DNA of 64,000 nt from Actinopolymorpha singaporensis (lineage in GTDB: Bacteria; Actinomycetota; Actinomycetes; Propionibacteriales; Actinopolymorphaceae), in contig NZ_LT629732.1 of the NCBI RefSeq assembly GCF_900104745.1, positions 2,529,981 through 2,593,980 of the forward strand, in the 5' to 3' direction. This document shows positions 25,213 to 34,431 of this stretch, piece by piece. A program made the position numbers and the translations under genes. The notes beneath the pieces are model-generated. The model made no database searches and was not told where the DNA came from. It saw nothing but the letters and a program-made list of their open reading frames with translations. The stretch's first letter is position 1; every line of letters starts with the position of its first letter.

Positions 25213-25258
25213 CGCCCGCCGCCGCCCGGGCCGTCCGGTCGGCGGCGAGCGGGCGTTT
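25213..25258 (+). terminator. Hairpin plus TTT after the PhyH/epimerase pair
   Basis: CGCCCGCCGCCG (25213-25224) pairs with CGGCGGCGAGCGGGCG (25240-25255) with a 3-base bulge, and TTT follows directly (25256-25258). It lies in the 106-base gap before the dgoD start, so the galactonate dehydratase gene may be a separate unit. Confidence 0.5.
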
Positions 25259-25302
25259 CGGACACACGACGCGTACGCCCGGACGGATGGTCAGGGGAGT
25301 CG

Positions 25303-26451
25303 ATGAAGATCGTCAGGCTGGAGACGTTTCTCGTCCCACCGCGGTGGTTGTTCGTCCGCGTGGAGACCGACGAGGGAGTGGTCGGCTGGGGCGAGCCGGT
25401 GCTGGAGGGACGAGCCGGCACCGTACGCGCGGCGGTGCACGAGTTGGGCGAGCTGCTGATCGGCGTCGACCCGCTGCGGATCGAGGACAACTGGCAGCTG
25501 CTCGCCAAGGGCGCCTTCTACCGCGGCGGTCCGATCCTGTCCAGCGCCGTCGCCGGCATCGACCAGGCGCTGTGGGACATCGCCGGAAATGTACGCGGGG
25601 CCGCTGTCCACGAACTGCTCGGCGGACCGGTCCGTGAACGAGTCCGCATGTACGGCTGGGTCGCCGGTGACGAGCCGGGTGCCATCGCAGACAGCGCGGC
25701 TCGGGCGGTCGCCGCCGGCCTCACGGCGGTGAAACTGCTTGGTTGCCCGGGCACTCTCGGCCCCATCGACACACCAGCCCAGACCGACCTTCTCCTGCGC
25801 CGGGTGGCGGCTGTCCGTGAGGTTCTCGGGCCCGATCGCGACCTGGCGATCGACTTCCACGGCAGGTTCTCGCCCCCGATGGCCCGCCGCGTCCTCCCGC
25901 TGCTGGAGCCGTTCGAGCCGCTGTTCGTGGAGGAACCGGTGCTGCCGGAGTTCGGCCACCTGCTGCCGGAGATCGTCGCCTGCACCAGCATCCCGGTCGC
26001 CACCGGCGAACGCCTGTTCTCCCGCAGTGACTTCCTCCCTGCTCTCCAGGCAGGCATCGCGGTCGCCCAGCCGGACCTGTCCCACGCCGGCGGAATCTCC
26101 GAGGTACGCCGGATCGCCGTGGTGGCCGAGACGTTCGGGGCGTCGCTGGCGCCGCACTGCCCGCTCGGGCCGCTCGCGCTGGCCGCGTCGCTGCAGGTTG
26201 ATCTCGCCACCCCCAACTTCCTCGTCCAGGAACAGGCGCTCGGCCTGGAAGCCGACGGCGGCAGGCAGGTGCTGGCCGGACTGGTCGACGAGCGGCCGTT
26301 CACGTTGGTGGACGGCCACCTGGTGCGGCCACCCGGTCCCGGGCTCGGTGTTCAGGTGGACGAGCAGGCGGTACGCCGGGCCGCGGAGATCGGGCACAGC
26401 TATCGGATCACTCCGTGGCGCCACCACGACGGGTCCCTCGCCGAACTCTGA
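25303..26451 (+). CDS. dgoD: D-galactonate dehydratase (enolase superfamily)
   Basis: A 382-residue enzyme that dehydrates D-galactonate to 2-dehydro-3-deoxy-D-galactonate. Length equals that of E. coli DgoD and the recalled sequence lines up end to end, from LETFLVPPRWLFVRVETDEG to the C-terminal WRHHDGSLAEL. Metal ligands are D184 (AIDFHGRF), E210 (LFVEEPVL) and E236 (TGERLFSR); catalytic His186 and His285 (APHCPLGP) are present. ATG 25303 has GGGGAG upstream. No KDGal kinase or aldolase lies in the window. Its neighbours are the PhyH/epimerase pair (same strand) and a broken antiporter (convergent). Confidence 0.88.
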   Translation: MKIVRLETFLVPPRWLFVRVETDEGVVGWGEPVLEGRAGTVRAAVHELGELLIGVDPLRIEDNWQLLAKGAFYRGGPILSSAVAGIDQALWDIAGNVRGAAVHELLGGPVRERVRMYGWVAGDEPGAIADSAARAVAAGLTAVKLLGCPGTLGPIDTPAQTDLLLRRVAAVREVLGPDRDLAIDFHGRFSPPMARRVLPLLEPFEPLFVEEPVLPEFGHLLPEIVACTSIPVATGERLFSRSDFLPALQAGIAVAQPDLSHAGGISEVRRIAVVAETFGASLAPHCPLGPLALAASLQVDLATPNFLVQEQALGLEADGGRQVLAGLVDERPFTLVDGHLVRPPGPGLGVQVDEQAVRRAAEIGHSYRITPWRHHDGSLAEL

Positions 26452-26486
26452 AGCCGGGCTTGAGGAGGGTGCTTCCGCGAGACGTC

Positions 26487-27514
26487 CTAGCCGAGGTCGC
26501 GAACCGCGCGTGTCTCGACGTCCCGGAGTGCCCTGTCGGCCACCTCGGCACTGACGGTGCCGCGGCGGCGGCTGTCCAGGACGTGTTGACGTTCGACGTC
26601 GGTGGCACGCCGCAGGACCTTGCGTAGCTGCTCGGCCGGGTCCCTCTCGTTCTCGGACGCCTCGGCCCGGCGGGCTTCCTCCATCGCAGTCTGCGCCGAC
26701 ACGTAGCCCTCGTACTGAAGTACGGCGGCGCGGCGTACCGTGTCCGCAAGGTGTTCGGGCTCGATGGGGCGGATCTCCTCCAGAGCCGTAGTGGCGGCCT
26801 CCCTGCGAAGCCGTGCCACCGAACGACTGTCGTCGTCCTCGCTTCCCACCCGCAGCCAGGTGGTCGACGGAGCAAGGGTGAGTCCCTGCACGAGCAGGGT
26901 CACCAGCACGCAGCTCATGGCGACCACCACGATGTCGTCCCGCCGGGACAAGCCCACCAGGAAGTCCGCGTAGGACCAGACGGAACGCCCGAGCAGCCAG
27001 CCCTGGGAGGTGGTCGCGTGGTGTGCGCGGCTGCGAAGGTACAACCCCAGCACCAGAACGGCGAGTACCCCGGAACCCCGCAGGTGGTCGGCGCCGACGT
27101 AGGCGACGAACGGAACGAGCACGGTCACGGTCGTCTCGGCGTAGGCGTCCCGGATCCGGGCGAGGGCGAGCTGCGCGACCACCCCGGCGAGCAGGCCGGT
27201 CAGCACCCCACAACCACCGCGAGGACGAGTTCGGTACCCACGCTGGTGAACCACAGCGAGCCGGCCAGCGGGTCCGGCGGAGAGACCACGGCGCCGAGGA
27301 TTGCCGCGGTGGTCCAGGACAGTCGGCAGGCGTGAGCGACCACGGCGACCACAGCCGCGGTGGCCAGGGTGAGTCCGATGGCGAGCCAGGCAACGGCCGC
27401 CAGGTGCCGGCGGAACTCCGTCACGGTGGTGCGCTGCGTGGCGGCGAAGAGCAGAGGGGGAAGGACCACCGGCAGGATCAGGTCCGAATCCGGACTGGCA
27501 GCGACGTCAACCAA
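26487..27514 (-). pseudogene. Decayed CPA1-family Na+/H+ antiporter
   Basis: Two overlapping minus-strand frames each encode parts of one CPA1 antiporter. The first (27514 to 27200) holds LPVVLPPLLFAATQRTTV and AAILGAVVSPPDPLA, then ends in a stop. The second frame takes over near 27215 with GVLTGLLAGVV, VLVPFVAYVGADHLRGSGVL and a C-terminal tail. Missing are the first one or two helices, the core with the catalytic EGESLxND-type region between PPDPLA and the next helix, and the segment before the last helix TLLVQGLTL. Total coding is about 340 residues against about 530. So there is a 5' truncation, two internal deletions and one frameshift: a clear pseudogene. Confidence 0.75.
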
Positions 27515-27538
27515 AACTTGACATCGTGCGTCCCACCG

Positions 27539-30460
27539 TCAGTCGTTGACGAGCACCTGGTACGCGTGGCCGTGCATGCCGACGTGGAGGAACCGGCCGG
27601 ATGCGGAGATGGTGGTGGTGAAGTCGCCGAAGCTGACCGGATGCCGGAGAGGCAGGCTGTTGCGCACCCTGCCGGTTGCCGGGTCCAGGTGGTGCAGGTG
27701 CCCGCGCGATCCCACGAACAGCCGGGGTCCGCGCAGGGACACGCTGACCGGACCGGGTTCCTCGTCCTTGTCGTCGAGGTCGACCCACCAGCGGACCCTG
27801 GACCAGTCGTTCAGGTCGACTGCGTACACCCGTCCGTCCACCGCCGCGATCACCTCCGTGACACCAGCGGACAGTGACATCGCGTGGTCCCCGGCGCTGC
27901 CGGTCAGGGCAAGCCGGTGCAGCACCGCACCGGTTGTGGGATCGATGTCATAGAGCTGGCCCGCGGAGCCGGCGAGGAGCCGGCCGCCGCTCCACAACAC
28001 CGAGACGGCCCGGGATGGCCGCCTGCCGGACTTCGTGAGGTCGGCACGCCATCGGGCCTTCCGGTCCGCCGAGGTCATGCCGTACACGTGGCCCGGAGTC
28101 CCGGCGAACACCATCGCACCGTCGCCGGCCAGAGTCGTCTCGTGGCCTCCGAAGCCAAGTGTGTGCTCGAGCCGATGCCTGCGCAGCAGTGTCGCGGTCG
28201 TCGGGTCGATCTCGGACACCTGGCCGGAGTATCCCGCGAGCAGCCGGTGTCCGTCCCACAGCACGCTGACCGGTCCTCGGTCGAGCGGGTTCGGCCCGTG
28301 CAGGGACAACTCCCACCGCGGGCTCAGGTCGGACAGCGCCAGACCGTGCAGACGGCCGTGGACACCGACGAACAACGTGGTTCCGTCGGTGGCCAGCCGG
28401 GTGTCACGACTGCCCAACATCCCCAGATCCGCCAGGCGGCGCCTGGTCCGGACGCTTCCCTTGGTGGCTTCGATCTCGTACGCGTGGCCGTTCGCGCCCG
28501 CGAACAGCCGCCCCCCGGACTCCACGACGTGCACCGGACGGTCGTCGGCCCCGTCGAGTTCCTGGCCCCACACCTCCGCGAGGTCCTGGTCCTGGGACAC
28601 CACGCCCAGTCGGGGGGAGAACACCCGGACCACGATGTTCTGCAGTGCCGGCAGGAACGCCGAGAAGATGTTGTCCTCGAAGAACTCCCGTCGGCCCGTG
28701 TTCCACGCGGCGACCGGCTCCAGGTCGCCCGCCTCGGTGCGCACCATCGTAGGGAAGTGGCGACGGATGTCGCGAGCGCCGGACGACATCTCGCCGGTAC
28801 GGATGAGCTCCTCCACCGCGGCCTGGGACAGCTGGGCGGCGCCGCTGGTCTGCCGGATGCCCTCGGCTCCGTCCCGGCCGGTCAGCAACGTGGCGTCACC
28901 CCACACCTCGTACGGCTCCGGGTGTGCCTGGGAGGCGACCCACAGGGAGTGGCTGTTGTAGTAGTCGTGTGCCATGGCGCAGGACAGTTGCGCGGCGTCG
29001 TTGGCGAGGAACCGGAGATACCTCTGGTACACCGTATGCGGGTCCTCCGGCCCGTCGACGACGAGGCCGCTGGCGCGTAGGCGCTCTTCGGCGGTCGGTA
29101 GCTCCTGCGTGGTCTGGGGATCGTTGGACGGCCCGGTGTAGCTGTCGTCGTACAGCTGGAAGCCCGCAAGGCCGGGTTGACGGTCCGCCGTCATGGCCGA
29201 GATGACGTCCAGGTCCGCCACGGGTACGAGATCCTGGCCGGCAGCCCATTCCACGAACCACTGCATTATCAACGTCTTGTTGACAAGGTGGCCCGCGGCG
29301 AAGGAGTCCTGAAGGAAGTGGTCGGCGTAGCCGGCGAAGGTCCAGGCCCGCCGCGCCAGCTCCGCGTCACCGGTGGCGTGCGCCTGCTTGGCAAGATCGC
29401 GGGCGATCAGGTGCGAGGTCTCCCAGCGATACCACGAGAACGGCGCGAAGTGGCAGGCGTTGCGCGCCAGCAGCCCACGGAAGTGGTCCTCGCGGAGCAC
29501 GCCCAGGTCGCGGGTGAGCTCGTCCAGTTCGTCCCACTTCACCAGTCTGGTGACCATCTCGAAGTCGTACGGCGGGGAAGCCGAGCGGGCGAAGAACGCC
29601 CGCGGATCCGAGCCGCCCCGCAGCCGGCTGAGGTTGTTGTAGCCCTCCTGGCGGATCGTCTGCAGGATGGGCAGCAGGTGCCCCTCGTCCAGGGACTCCA
29701 GTGCGGGGGCGTTGGCCAGATAGTCGGGGAGAGCGTTCACCTCGCCGTAGGTCGCGAGCACGCGGTCCGGGCCGAGACGCAGCGTCCGGATCCACGGACA
29801 CACGCGGCGGACCTGCTCCTCGGTGACCACGGTCGGGTCGTCCCGCCACAGTTCGCACAGGCGGATCTGGCGGTCGAGAATCTCCTGCCTGCGTCCGCCG
29901 GTGACGGCAGCGCCGGCGGGAAGCGGCGAGATCGCAACCAGGTCGTCGGTGGCCAGGTCGCCGAGGACCCTGTGCTCGTAGGAGACGTGGCGCTGGATGA
30001 CCGGGCCCAGACCCGGGCGCACGACCGTCGGCCCGGCGGAATGTTCCGCGGCCCGCTGTCCGGCCACGAGCAGCTCCGCGCACCGGTCGGCGTCCTGCTC
30101 CGAGGTCGCGGCCGGCGCCACGCCGGAAGCCGCGGCACGCGCCTGCTGAACGACGTGAGCGGCCTCGTGGGCCAACAGCCGGAAACCGGCCGTGGTCTCG
30201 GGTCGGTAGGCGCCCGAGCGGAAGAAGACGTGGCTACCGCAGGTGAACGCGTCCGCCCGCAGCACCCTGGCGTGGCGATCTGCCGCGGTGTCGGTGTGGA
30301 TCCGCACCGCGGACAGGTCGGCGCGCAGCCCCTGTCCAAGACGTTCCAGCAGGGTGGCCGGCAACTGCCGGCCACCCCGCTGGTCGCCGTGTTGGCCGAG
30401 CAGTGACAACGGTCCGGTGAGACGTCCCATCGAAGGCCCCAGGCTGTGATCGCGACGCAT
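27539..30460 (-). CDS. DUF4157 (eCIS core) / phospholipase C-like / beta-propeller multidomain protein
   Basis: A 973-residue protein with three parts. Residues about 30-135 are a DUF4157 domain: LLERLGQGLRADLSAVRIHT, FFRSGAY and the zincin motif LLAHEAAHVVQQ (His98, Glu99, His102). Residues about 230-560 look like a zinc phospholipase C/S1-P1-type helical domain: HFAPFSWYRWETSH (337-350), YADHFLQDSFAAGH (378-391) and a later AMAHDYYNSH. Residues about 640-973 carry about eight repeats of a propeller type, each with a G-x-L-F-A/V-G-x-x-G-x-x-Y/H core (for example GRLLAGSAGQLYDIDPTTG). There is no signal peptide. DUF4157 is found at the N-terminus of effectors carried by contractile injection systems; no such system is in this window. 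Function as a toxin is inference. Confidence 0.8.
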   Translation of the reverse strand: MRRDHSLGPSMGRLTGPLSLLGQHGDQRGGRQLPATLLERLGQGLRADLSAVRIHTDTAADRHARVLRADAFTCGSHVFFRSGAYRPETTAGFRLLAHEAAHVVQQARAAASGVAPAATSEQDADRCAELLVAGQRAAEHSAGPTVVRPGLGPVIQRHVSYEHRVLGDLATDDLVAISPLPAGAAVTGGRRQEILDRQIRLCELWRDDPTVVTEEQVRRVCPWIRTLRLGPDRVLATYGEVNALPDYLANAPALESLDEGHLLPILQTIRQEGYNNLSRLRGGSDPRAFFARSASPPYDFEMVTRLVKWDELDELTRDLGVLREDHFRGLLARNACHFAPFSWYRWETSHLIARDLAKQAHATGDAELARRAWTFAGYADHFLQDSFAAGHLVNKTLIMQWFVEWAAGQDLVPVADLDVISAMTADRQPGLAGFQLYDDSYTGPSNDPQTTQELPTAEERLRASGLVVDGPEDPHTVYQRYLRFLANDAAQLSCAMAHDYYNSHSLWVASQAHPEPYEVWGDATLLTGRDGAEGIRQTSGAAQLSQAAVEELIRTGEMSSGARDIRRHFPTMVRTEAGDLEPVAAWNTGRREFFEDNIFSAFLPALQNIVVRVFSPRLGVVSQDQDLAEVWGQELDGADDRPVHVVESGGRLFAGANGHAYEIEATKGSVRTRRRLADLGMLGSRDTRLATDGTTLFVGVHGRLHGLALSDLSPRWELSLHGPNPLDRGPVSVLWDGHRLLAGYSGQVSEIDPTTATLLRRHRLEHTLGFGGHETTLAGDGAMVFAGTPGHVYGMTSADRKARWRADLTKSGRRPSRAVSVLWSGGRLLAGSAGQLYDIDPTTGAVLHRLALTGSAGDHAMSLSAGVTEVIAAVDGRVYAVDLNDWSRVRWWVDLDDKDEEPGPVSVSLRGPRLFVGSRGHLHHLDPATGRVRNSLPLRHPVSFGDFTTTISASGRFLHVGMHGHAYQVLVND

Positions 30461-30557
30461 CGTCTCTCACGGTAGCGTCGCATCGGCCTTCACGCGCGTT
30501 GCCAGGCACGGCACGGATCCCAGACTCGGCGCCAACCGCGTCGGCGCACCGGATGGC

Positions 30558-31409
30558 TCAGTCCACGATCTTGTCGTAGCGGTACGGGAGATAGGTGCCG
30601 CGGGAGTCCTGAATCGGCCAGTCGTAGACGCTCTTGTGCGGCTGGTCCGGGTTCCCGCTGTGCTCCCACACGGTGAAGCTCGAGTGCGACGTGTCGTTCC
30701 ACTTCACGAAGATCATCACGTGCCCGCCGGCGCCGCCGGTGTCCGGGCCCATGATCCCGAGCAGGTCGCCTGGCTTCAGGTCGTCCTTGCTGCGGAGTAC
30801 GTGAGTGACGTCGGGCAGATCGATGGTGCTCCGGCCCGGAGCGTCGAGGTGCAGGGCCATCGAGGCGTAGCCGGAGCAGTCGGATCGGTACATGACTCCG
30901 TCCGGCGCCGCCGCGCTGCCGTTCATGTCGTAGCTGATCGACGGAGTCAGCCAGGTGCGCGCCCGCGCCAGGACCTCGGCCCGGCTGATGGTGCCGTCGG
31001 TGACCGACTTCGGTGCAGGCTTGGCCTTGTGGGTAACGGCCCTGGGTTTCACCGTGGCGGCCGGCTTCTTCGTCGCGACCTTCCTGGGCTCTGCCTTCCT
31101 CGTCCTGACCGGCGACGGCTTGGGCTTGGCCTTGCTCTTGTGATTGATCGCCTTGGGCGTGGTTTTGGGCGTTGACTTCGGGGTGGCGCGTTTCGTCGGC
31201 GCCTTGGTGGGCGTCGGTCGCGCGGTGGTGGGCCGGGCGGCCGGCGTCCTGGTGGGCGCCGCCGCGGCCAGATCAGCCGAGGCGTCCTTCGGTGGCGGGC
31301 TGTCGGACCTCATCGCGCCGACGGCGGCGGTGCCGCCGACCGCGACCAGAGCGACGGCCAAACCGGTCAGAAGATATCGAACGGCACCAAGCCGCTGAAA
31401 GAAATTCAA
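30558..31409 (-). CDS. Secreted NlpC/P60-like cysteine hydrolase with Pro/Lys/Thr-rich linker
   Basis: A 283-residue exported protein. A hydrophobic segment at about 12-32 serves as signal or anchor. Residues about 35-137 are a long Pro/Thr/Lys/Ala-rich, positively charged linker that could sit in the cell wall. The C-terminal domain (about 140-283) has the thiol hydrolase triad pattern: C178 in YRSDCSGYA, His230 in GAGGHVMIF and a further polar residue (His250 in VWEHSG). It likely cuts peptidoglycan peptides. The start is TTG 31409: AAGGAG lies eight bases upstream and no ATG or GTG fits. It is alone between the DUF4157 gene and the LacI locus. Confidence 0.75.
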   Translation of the reverse strand: MNFFQRLGAVRYLLTGLAVALVAVGGTAAVGAMRSDSPPPKDASADLAAAAPTRTPAARPTTARPTPTKAPTKRATPKSTPKTTPKAINHKSKAKPKPSPVRTRKAEPRKVATKKPAATVKPRAVTHKAKPAPKSVTDGTISRAEVLARARTWLTPSISYDMNGSAAAPDGVMYRSDCSGYASMALHLDAPGRSTIDLPDVTHVLRSKDDLKPGDLLGIMGPDTGGAGGHVMIFVKWNDTSHSSFTVWEHSGNPDQPHKSVYDWPIQDSRGTYLPYRYDKIVD

Positions 31410-31767
31410 GGGAACTACTCCTTCTCAGCCGCAGAAGGGGTAGACCTTGGCATACGGACCTAACGCCCCATTCGGTTCCGGCGAATTCGATCCAGGCTAA
31501 GTGGTAGGCTCTCGCCGCAGCATGATCAACTAATGGCGACATCTGACGGAAGAAACCGTTTCAGGGCGGTTCGTCCAAGCCGTTTCGGGCGTTTGTTCGC
31601 AGATGCCGGTGTGGCATATCCCACATTAGCCGACCGAAACCGGCCCCAGAATTCGGTACCGATAAACATACAACTCATCCGGTTGAGGATCTCTCGGGGG
31701 TTATGCCGGTTTTCGCCGTATGTGAATACCTCGGTCCGAGGAGTAGCCCGCCCGGCCGCTGGCGGCG
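31410..31767. other. Intergenic region with one LacI-like palindrome
   Basis: 358 bases between the NlpC/P60-like gene and the LacI gene, both on the minus strand. It is richer in A/T than the genes (mainly 31500-31750), consistent with promoter DNA for the hydrolase gene. The only clear motif is GAAACCGTTTC at 31552-31562, a perfect 5+1+5 palindrome of the kind bound by LacI-family repressors. I find no coding frame that looks real. Confidence 0.45.
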
Positions 31768-32802
31768 TCACTTCCTCCGGGACCGCCTGGTGCCGAGGGT
31801 GCTCTCCCGCGGCACGAGTTCGAACTCGGCGACCACCCGCCGCGCCGGGCGGTCGAGGCCGTCGATGCGCTCGACCAGCATGTCCACCGCGGTACGGGCG
31901 ATCATCTGCTTGTCCGGGGAGATCGTCGACAGCGACGGGGTGCTCAGCCGGGCCGCCTCGATGTCGTCGATCCCCACCACCGCGACGTCCTCTGGCACCC
32001 GCCAGCCACGTGAGTGCAGTGTCCGGATCGCTCCGAGCGCCACCCGGTCGTTGAAGCAGAAGAGCGCGTCGAAGTCCCCGGCCGAGGCGAGCAGCTCGTC
32101 GACGGCGGCGGCGACGCCTTCGGGTGAGTGTTCGAGCTGGTGGACGACGAGCGCTGGGTCGAACGGCAGGTTCGCCCGGCCGAGTGCGTCGGTGTAGCCC
32201 TGCTGCCGCCGACCGGACTCCTGCGGGCGCTTGGCCCCCTGGGGTTGCGGCGGCGCCCCGATGACGGCGATCCGGCGGCGGCCGAGTCCGATCAGGTGTT
32301 CGGTGGCCGCCGCTGCCGCCGCCCGGCTGTCGATGGCCACGCTGTCGGCGGACCGCTGCAGCCGTTCGCCGAGCAGGACCAGCGGTGTCCGGTCCGGCCG
32401 GTTGCGCAGGTAGGAAGCCGTCAACGACCAGGGCTGCAGGATCATCCCGTCGATGAGGTGGCTCCGGAACCCCTCGGCCACCAGTTGCTCGCGTTCGCGC
32501 GCACCTTCGGTGCAGTCGATGAGTACGGTGAGGTCGCGGGTCTCGGCTTCCTTGACGATGAGGTGGGCGATCTCGGCGAAGTACGGACTGCGCATCGACG
32601 GAAGCGCCAACGCGATCAGGCCGGTACGCCCGCGACGAAGGTTTCGGGCCGAGATGTTGGGCCGGTAGTCGAGTTCGGCCAGGGCGCGTTCGACCTTCTC
32701 CTTCGTCTCGGGCGTCAGGTAGGGATAGTCGTTCAGGACGTTGGAGACCGTCTTGATCGACACTCCCGCCAGCTTGGCCACGTCCTTGATCGTCGCGCGC
32801 AT
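31768..32802 (-). CDS. LacI family transcriptional regulator of the sulfatase/GH2 locus
   Basis: A 344-residue repressor. The N-terminal helix-turn-helix reads TIKDVAKLAGVSIKTVSNVL (4-23), followed by the hinge region PNISARNLRRGRTGLIALAL. The sugar-binding core is complete up to TSVSPD-like LSTISPDKQMIARTAVDML near the C-terminus. ATG 32802 has GGAGAG eight bases upstream; a GTG at 32811 is in frame but unsupported. It is the last gene of the minus-strand carbohydrate locus, 86 bases after the binding-protein gene, and very likely controls it through the palindrome at 41212-41231. The inducing sugar is unknown. Confidence 0.88.
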   Translation of the reverse strand: MRATIKDVAKLAGVSIKTVSNVLNDYPYLTPETKEKVERALAELDYRPNISARNLRRGRTGLIALALPSMRSPYFAEIAHLIVKEAETRDLTVLIDCTEGAREREQLVAEGFRSHLIDGMILQPWSLTASYLRNRPDRTPLVLLGERLQRSADSVAIDSRAAAAAATEHLIGLGRRRIAVIGAPPQPQGAKRPQESGRRQQGYTDALGRANLPFDPALVVHQLEHSPEGVAAAVDELLASAGDFDALFCFNDRVALGAIRTLHSRGWRVPEDVAVVGIDDIEAARLSTPSLSTISPDKQMIARTAVDMLVERIDGLDRPARRVVAEFELVPRESTLGTRRSRRK

Positions 32803-32888
32803 TCGACCCACTCTCCTCGGCTGCCCGGGGGTCCGCCTGAGAGTACAACCCGACCCGTCGGGGCGCGGAGTTCCCGATCCTGGCAGGC

Positions 32889-34376
32889 CTAGGAGGAGCC
32901 GTACTTGTGGGTGCCGTAGTCCTCTCCGGGCTTCCAGTCGTCGAACTTCCAGTCGTCCTCGCTGACCTCGGCACCCTTGCCCGCGACCACCTTGATCGCC
33001 CGCGCCCGCTCGGCGGTGAGTTTGCCGGCGTACTCGGTCAGCGCCTTCCGGATGTCCTTGACCTGCCCGCCGAGTGCGCCCTGGACGAGGGTTCCGAGGT
33101 TGGGGTCGATCGGCTTCATCTCGGCGATCACGTCGGACACCGCGGCGTTCCGCGCGACCGGACTGGGCGCAAGCCTGACTTGCCGTCGGTAGAACTCGGC
33201 GGCCTGCTTGAAGGTCGGGTGGACGTTCGCCTTGTCCACCAGGCCGAGGTCGACCGGCATGGCGTCCATCTGCTCGGCCTCGCGGAGCATGACGTCCTCG
33301 GTGGCGAAGCGCCCGAGTAGTTCGGAGGCCTTGCCCGCCACCTCGGAACTTGCCGACAGCCAGAAGTCACCGGCCTTCGGCGCGCTGTAGAGCACCGGCG
33401 CCCGTCCGGCCTCGGCGACCGGGACCGGCGCGACGTCGAGCTTGTCCAGGAACTGCTTGAAGCCGTCGTTGACCACCCCGACGTTCCAGGGGCCGTCGAA
33501 GAAGACACCGGCGATCCCGGTCGTCCAGCGTGCCCTGGCCGTACGGGCGTCGAGAGAGGACGAGGCGGGGAAGAGAACACCGTCACGCTTCATCGACGCC
33601 AGGAACTCGATCGCGTGGACGAAGGCGTCGCTTCCATAGGTGTACTCACCGGTACGCGGGTCGACGCTGCCGACGCCTCCGGCCGCCTGGGCGAGGTCCT
33701 CGACGTGTTCTCCCATCCGGGGCGCGAACTGCAGCGGCGCGATCCATCCGTACGCCCCACCGCCGGTCCGCTTGATCGCGCGGGCGGTCTTGCGTACTCC
33801 GTCCCACGTGGTGACGTCGCGTGCAGGGTCGGCACCGGCCTTCTTCATCAGGTCGGTGTTGAACCACGTCAGTGTGGTGTACTGGCGGAAGGAGACCAGC
33901 GGCAGGGAGTACAGCTTGCCACCGTAGTGCGTGAATCCCTCCAGGAACGCGGACTTCGGTATCGCCGCCAGCGCCTTCTCGTCCAGGTCGATCGGCGCGA
34001 ACCACCCCTGCTTGCGCAACCTGGCGGCCGGGACACCCAACCCGGCGGTCGTGAAGACGTCGGGCATCTGCTTGCTGCTGAACGCGAGCTGCAGTGCCTG
34101 ACCCTGCTTGTTGGGGTTGTAGACCGTGTACTCCACGTGGACACCGGTCGACTTCTCGAACTCCGCGAAGATCTTCTCGTGCAGATCGGCCCGCGGCTGG
34201 AAGTGGTCCCACCAGCGCAGCGTTCGACCACGTCCGCCGCCCCCGCCACCGGAGGACCCGCTCGAGCGTTCGGTCGTACTCGGAGCCGTGTTGCAGGCAC
34301 CGAGGCCGGCCGCACCGAGCAGGGCACCACCCGACGCGGCCAGGAACTTCCGGCGATTGACCATTCGGTTGACCAT
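32889..34376 (-). CDS. Sugar ABC transporter solute-binding lipoprotein
   Basis: A 495-residue substrate-binding protein of the family 1 (CUT1) type. The N-terminus has the Tat-like NRRKFLAASGG and a lipobox LGAC with Cys28. A Gly-rich spacer follows, then the mature domain (TLRWWDHFQPRADLHEKIFA, FNTDLMKKAGADP, GVFFDGPWNVG). ATG 34376 is chosen because GGAGG lies four bases before it; the second ATG (34364) is 16 bases away. It belongs with the two permeases 5 kb upstream in the same operon. No ATPase is encoded here, as is common for CUT1 systems in actinobacteria that share MsiK. Confidence 0.88.
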   Translation of the reverse strand: MVNRMVNRRKFLAASGGALLGAAGLGACNTAPSTTERSSGSSGGGGGGRGRTLRWWDHFQPRADLHEKIFAEFEKSTGVHVEYTVYNPNKQGQALQLAFSSKQMPDVFTTAGLGVPAARLRKQGWFAPIDLDEKALAAIPKSAFLEGFTHYGGKLYSLPLVSFRQYTTLTWFNTDLMKKAGADPARDVTTWDGVRKTARAIKRTGGGAYGWIAPLQFAPRMGEHVEDLAQAAGGVGSVDPRTGEYTYGSDAFVHAIEFLASMKRDGVLFPASSSLDARTARARWTTGIAGVFFDGPWNVGVVNDGFKQFLDKLDVAPVPVAEAGRAPVLYSAPKAGDFWLSASSEVAGKASELLGRFATEDVMLREAEQMDAMPVDLGLVDKANVHPTFKQAAEFYRRQVRLAPSPVARNAAVSDVIAEMKPIDPNLGTLVQGALGGQVKDIRKALTEYAGKLTAERARAIKVVAGKGAEVSEDDWKFDDWKPGEDYGTHKYGSS

Positions 34377-34431
34377 GCTTGCTTCCTCCTGCTCGGCGCC
34401 CGGCGCTCACGCGCGGGCGCTGCTGCCGCGA

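Noticed and set aside
27519-27524. TTGACA on the plus strand between the antiporter relic and the DUF4157 gene
   Set aside because: No TANNNT element at the right distance leads to a plus-strand gene; both neighbours are on the minus strand.
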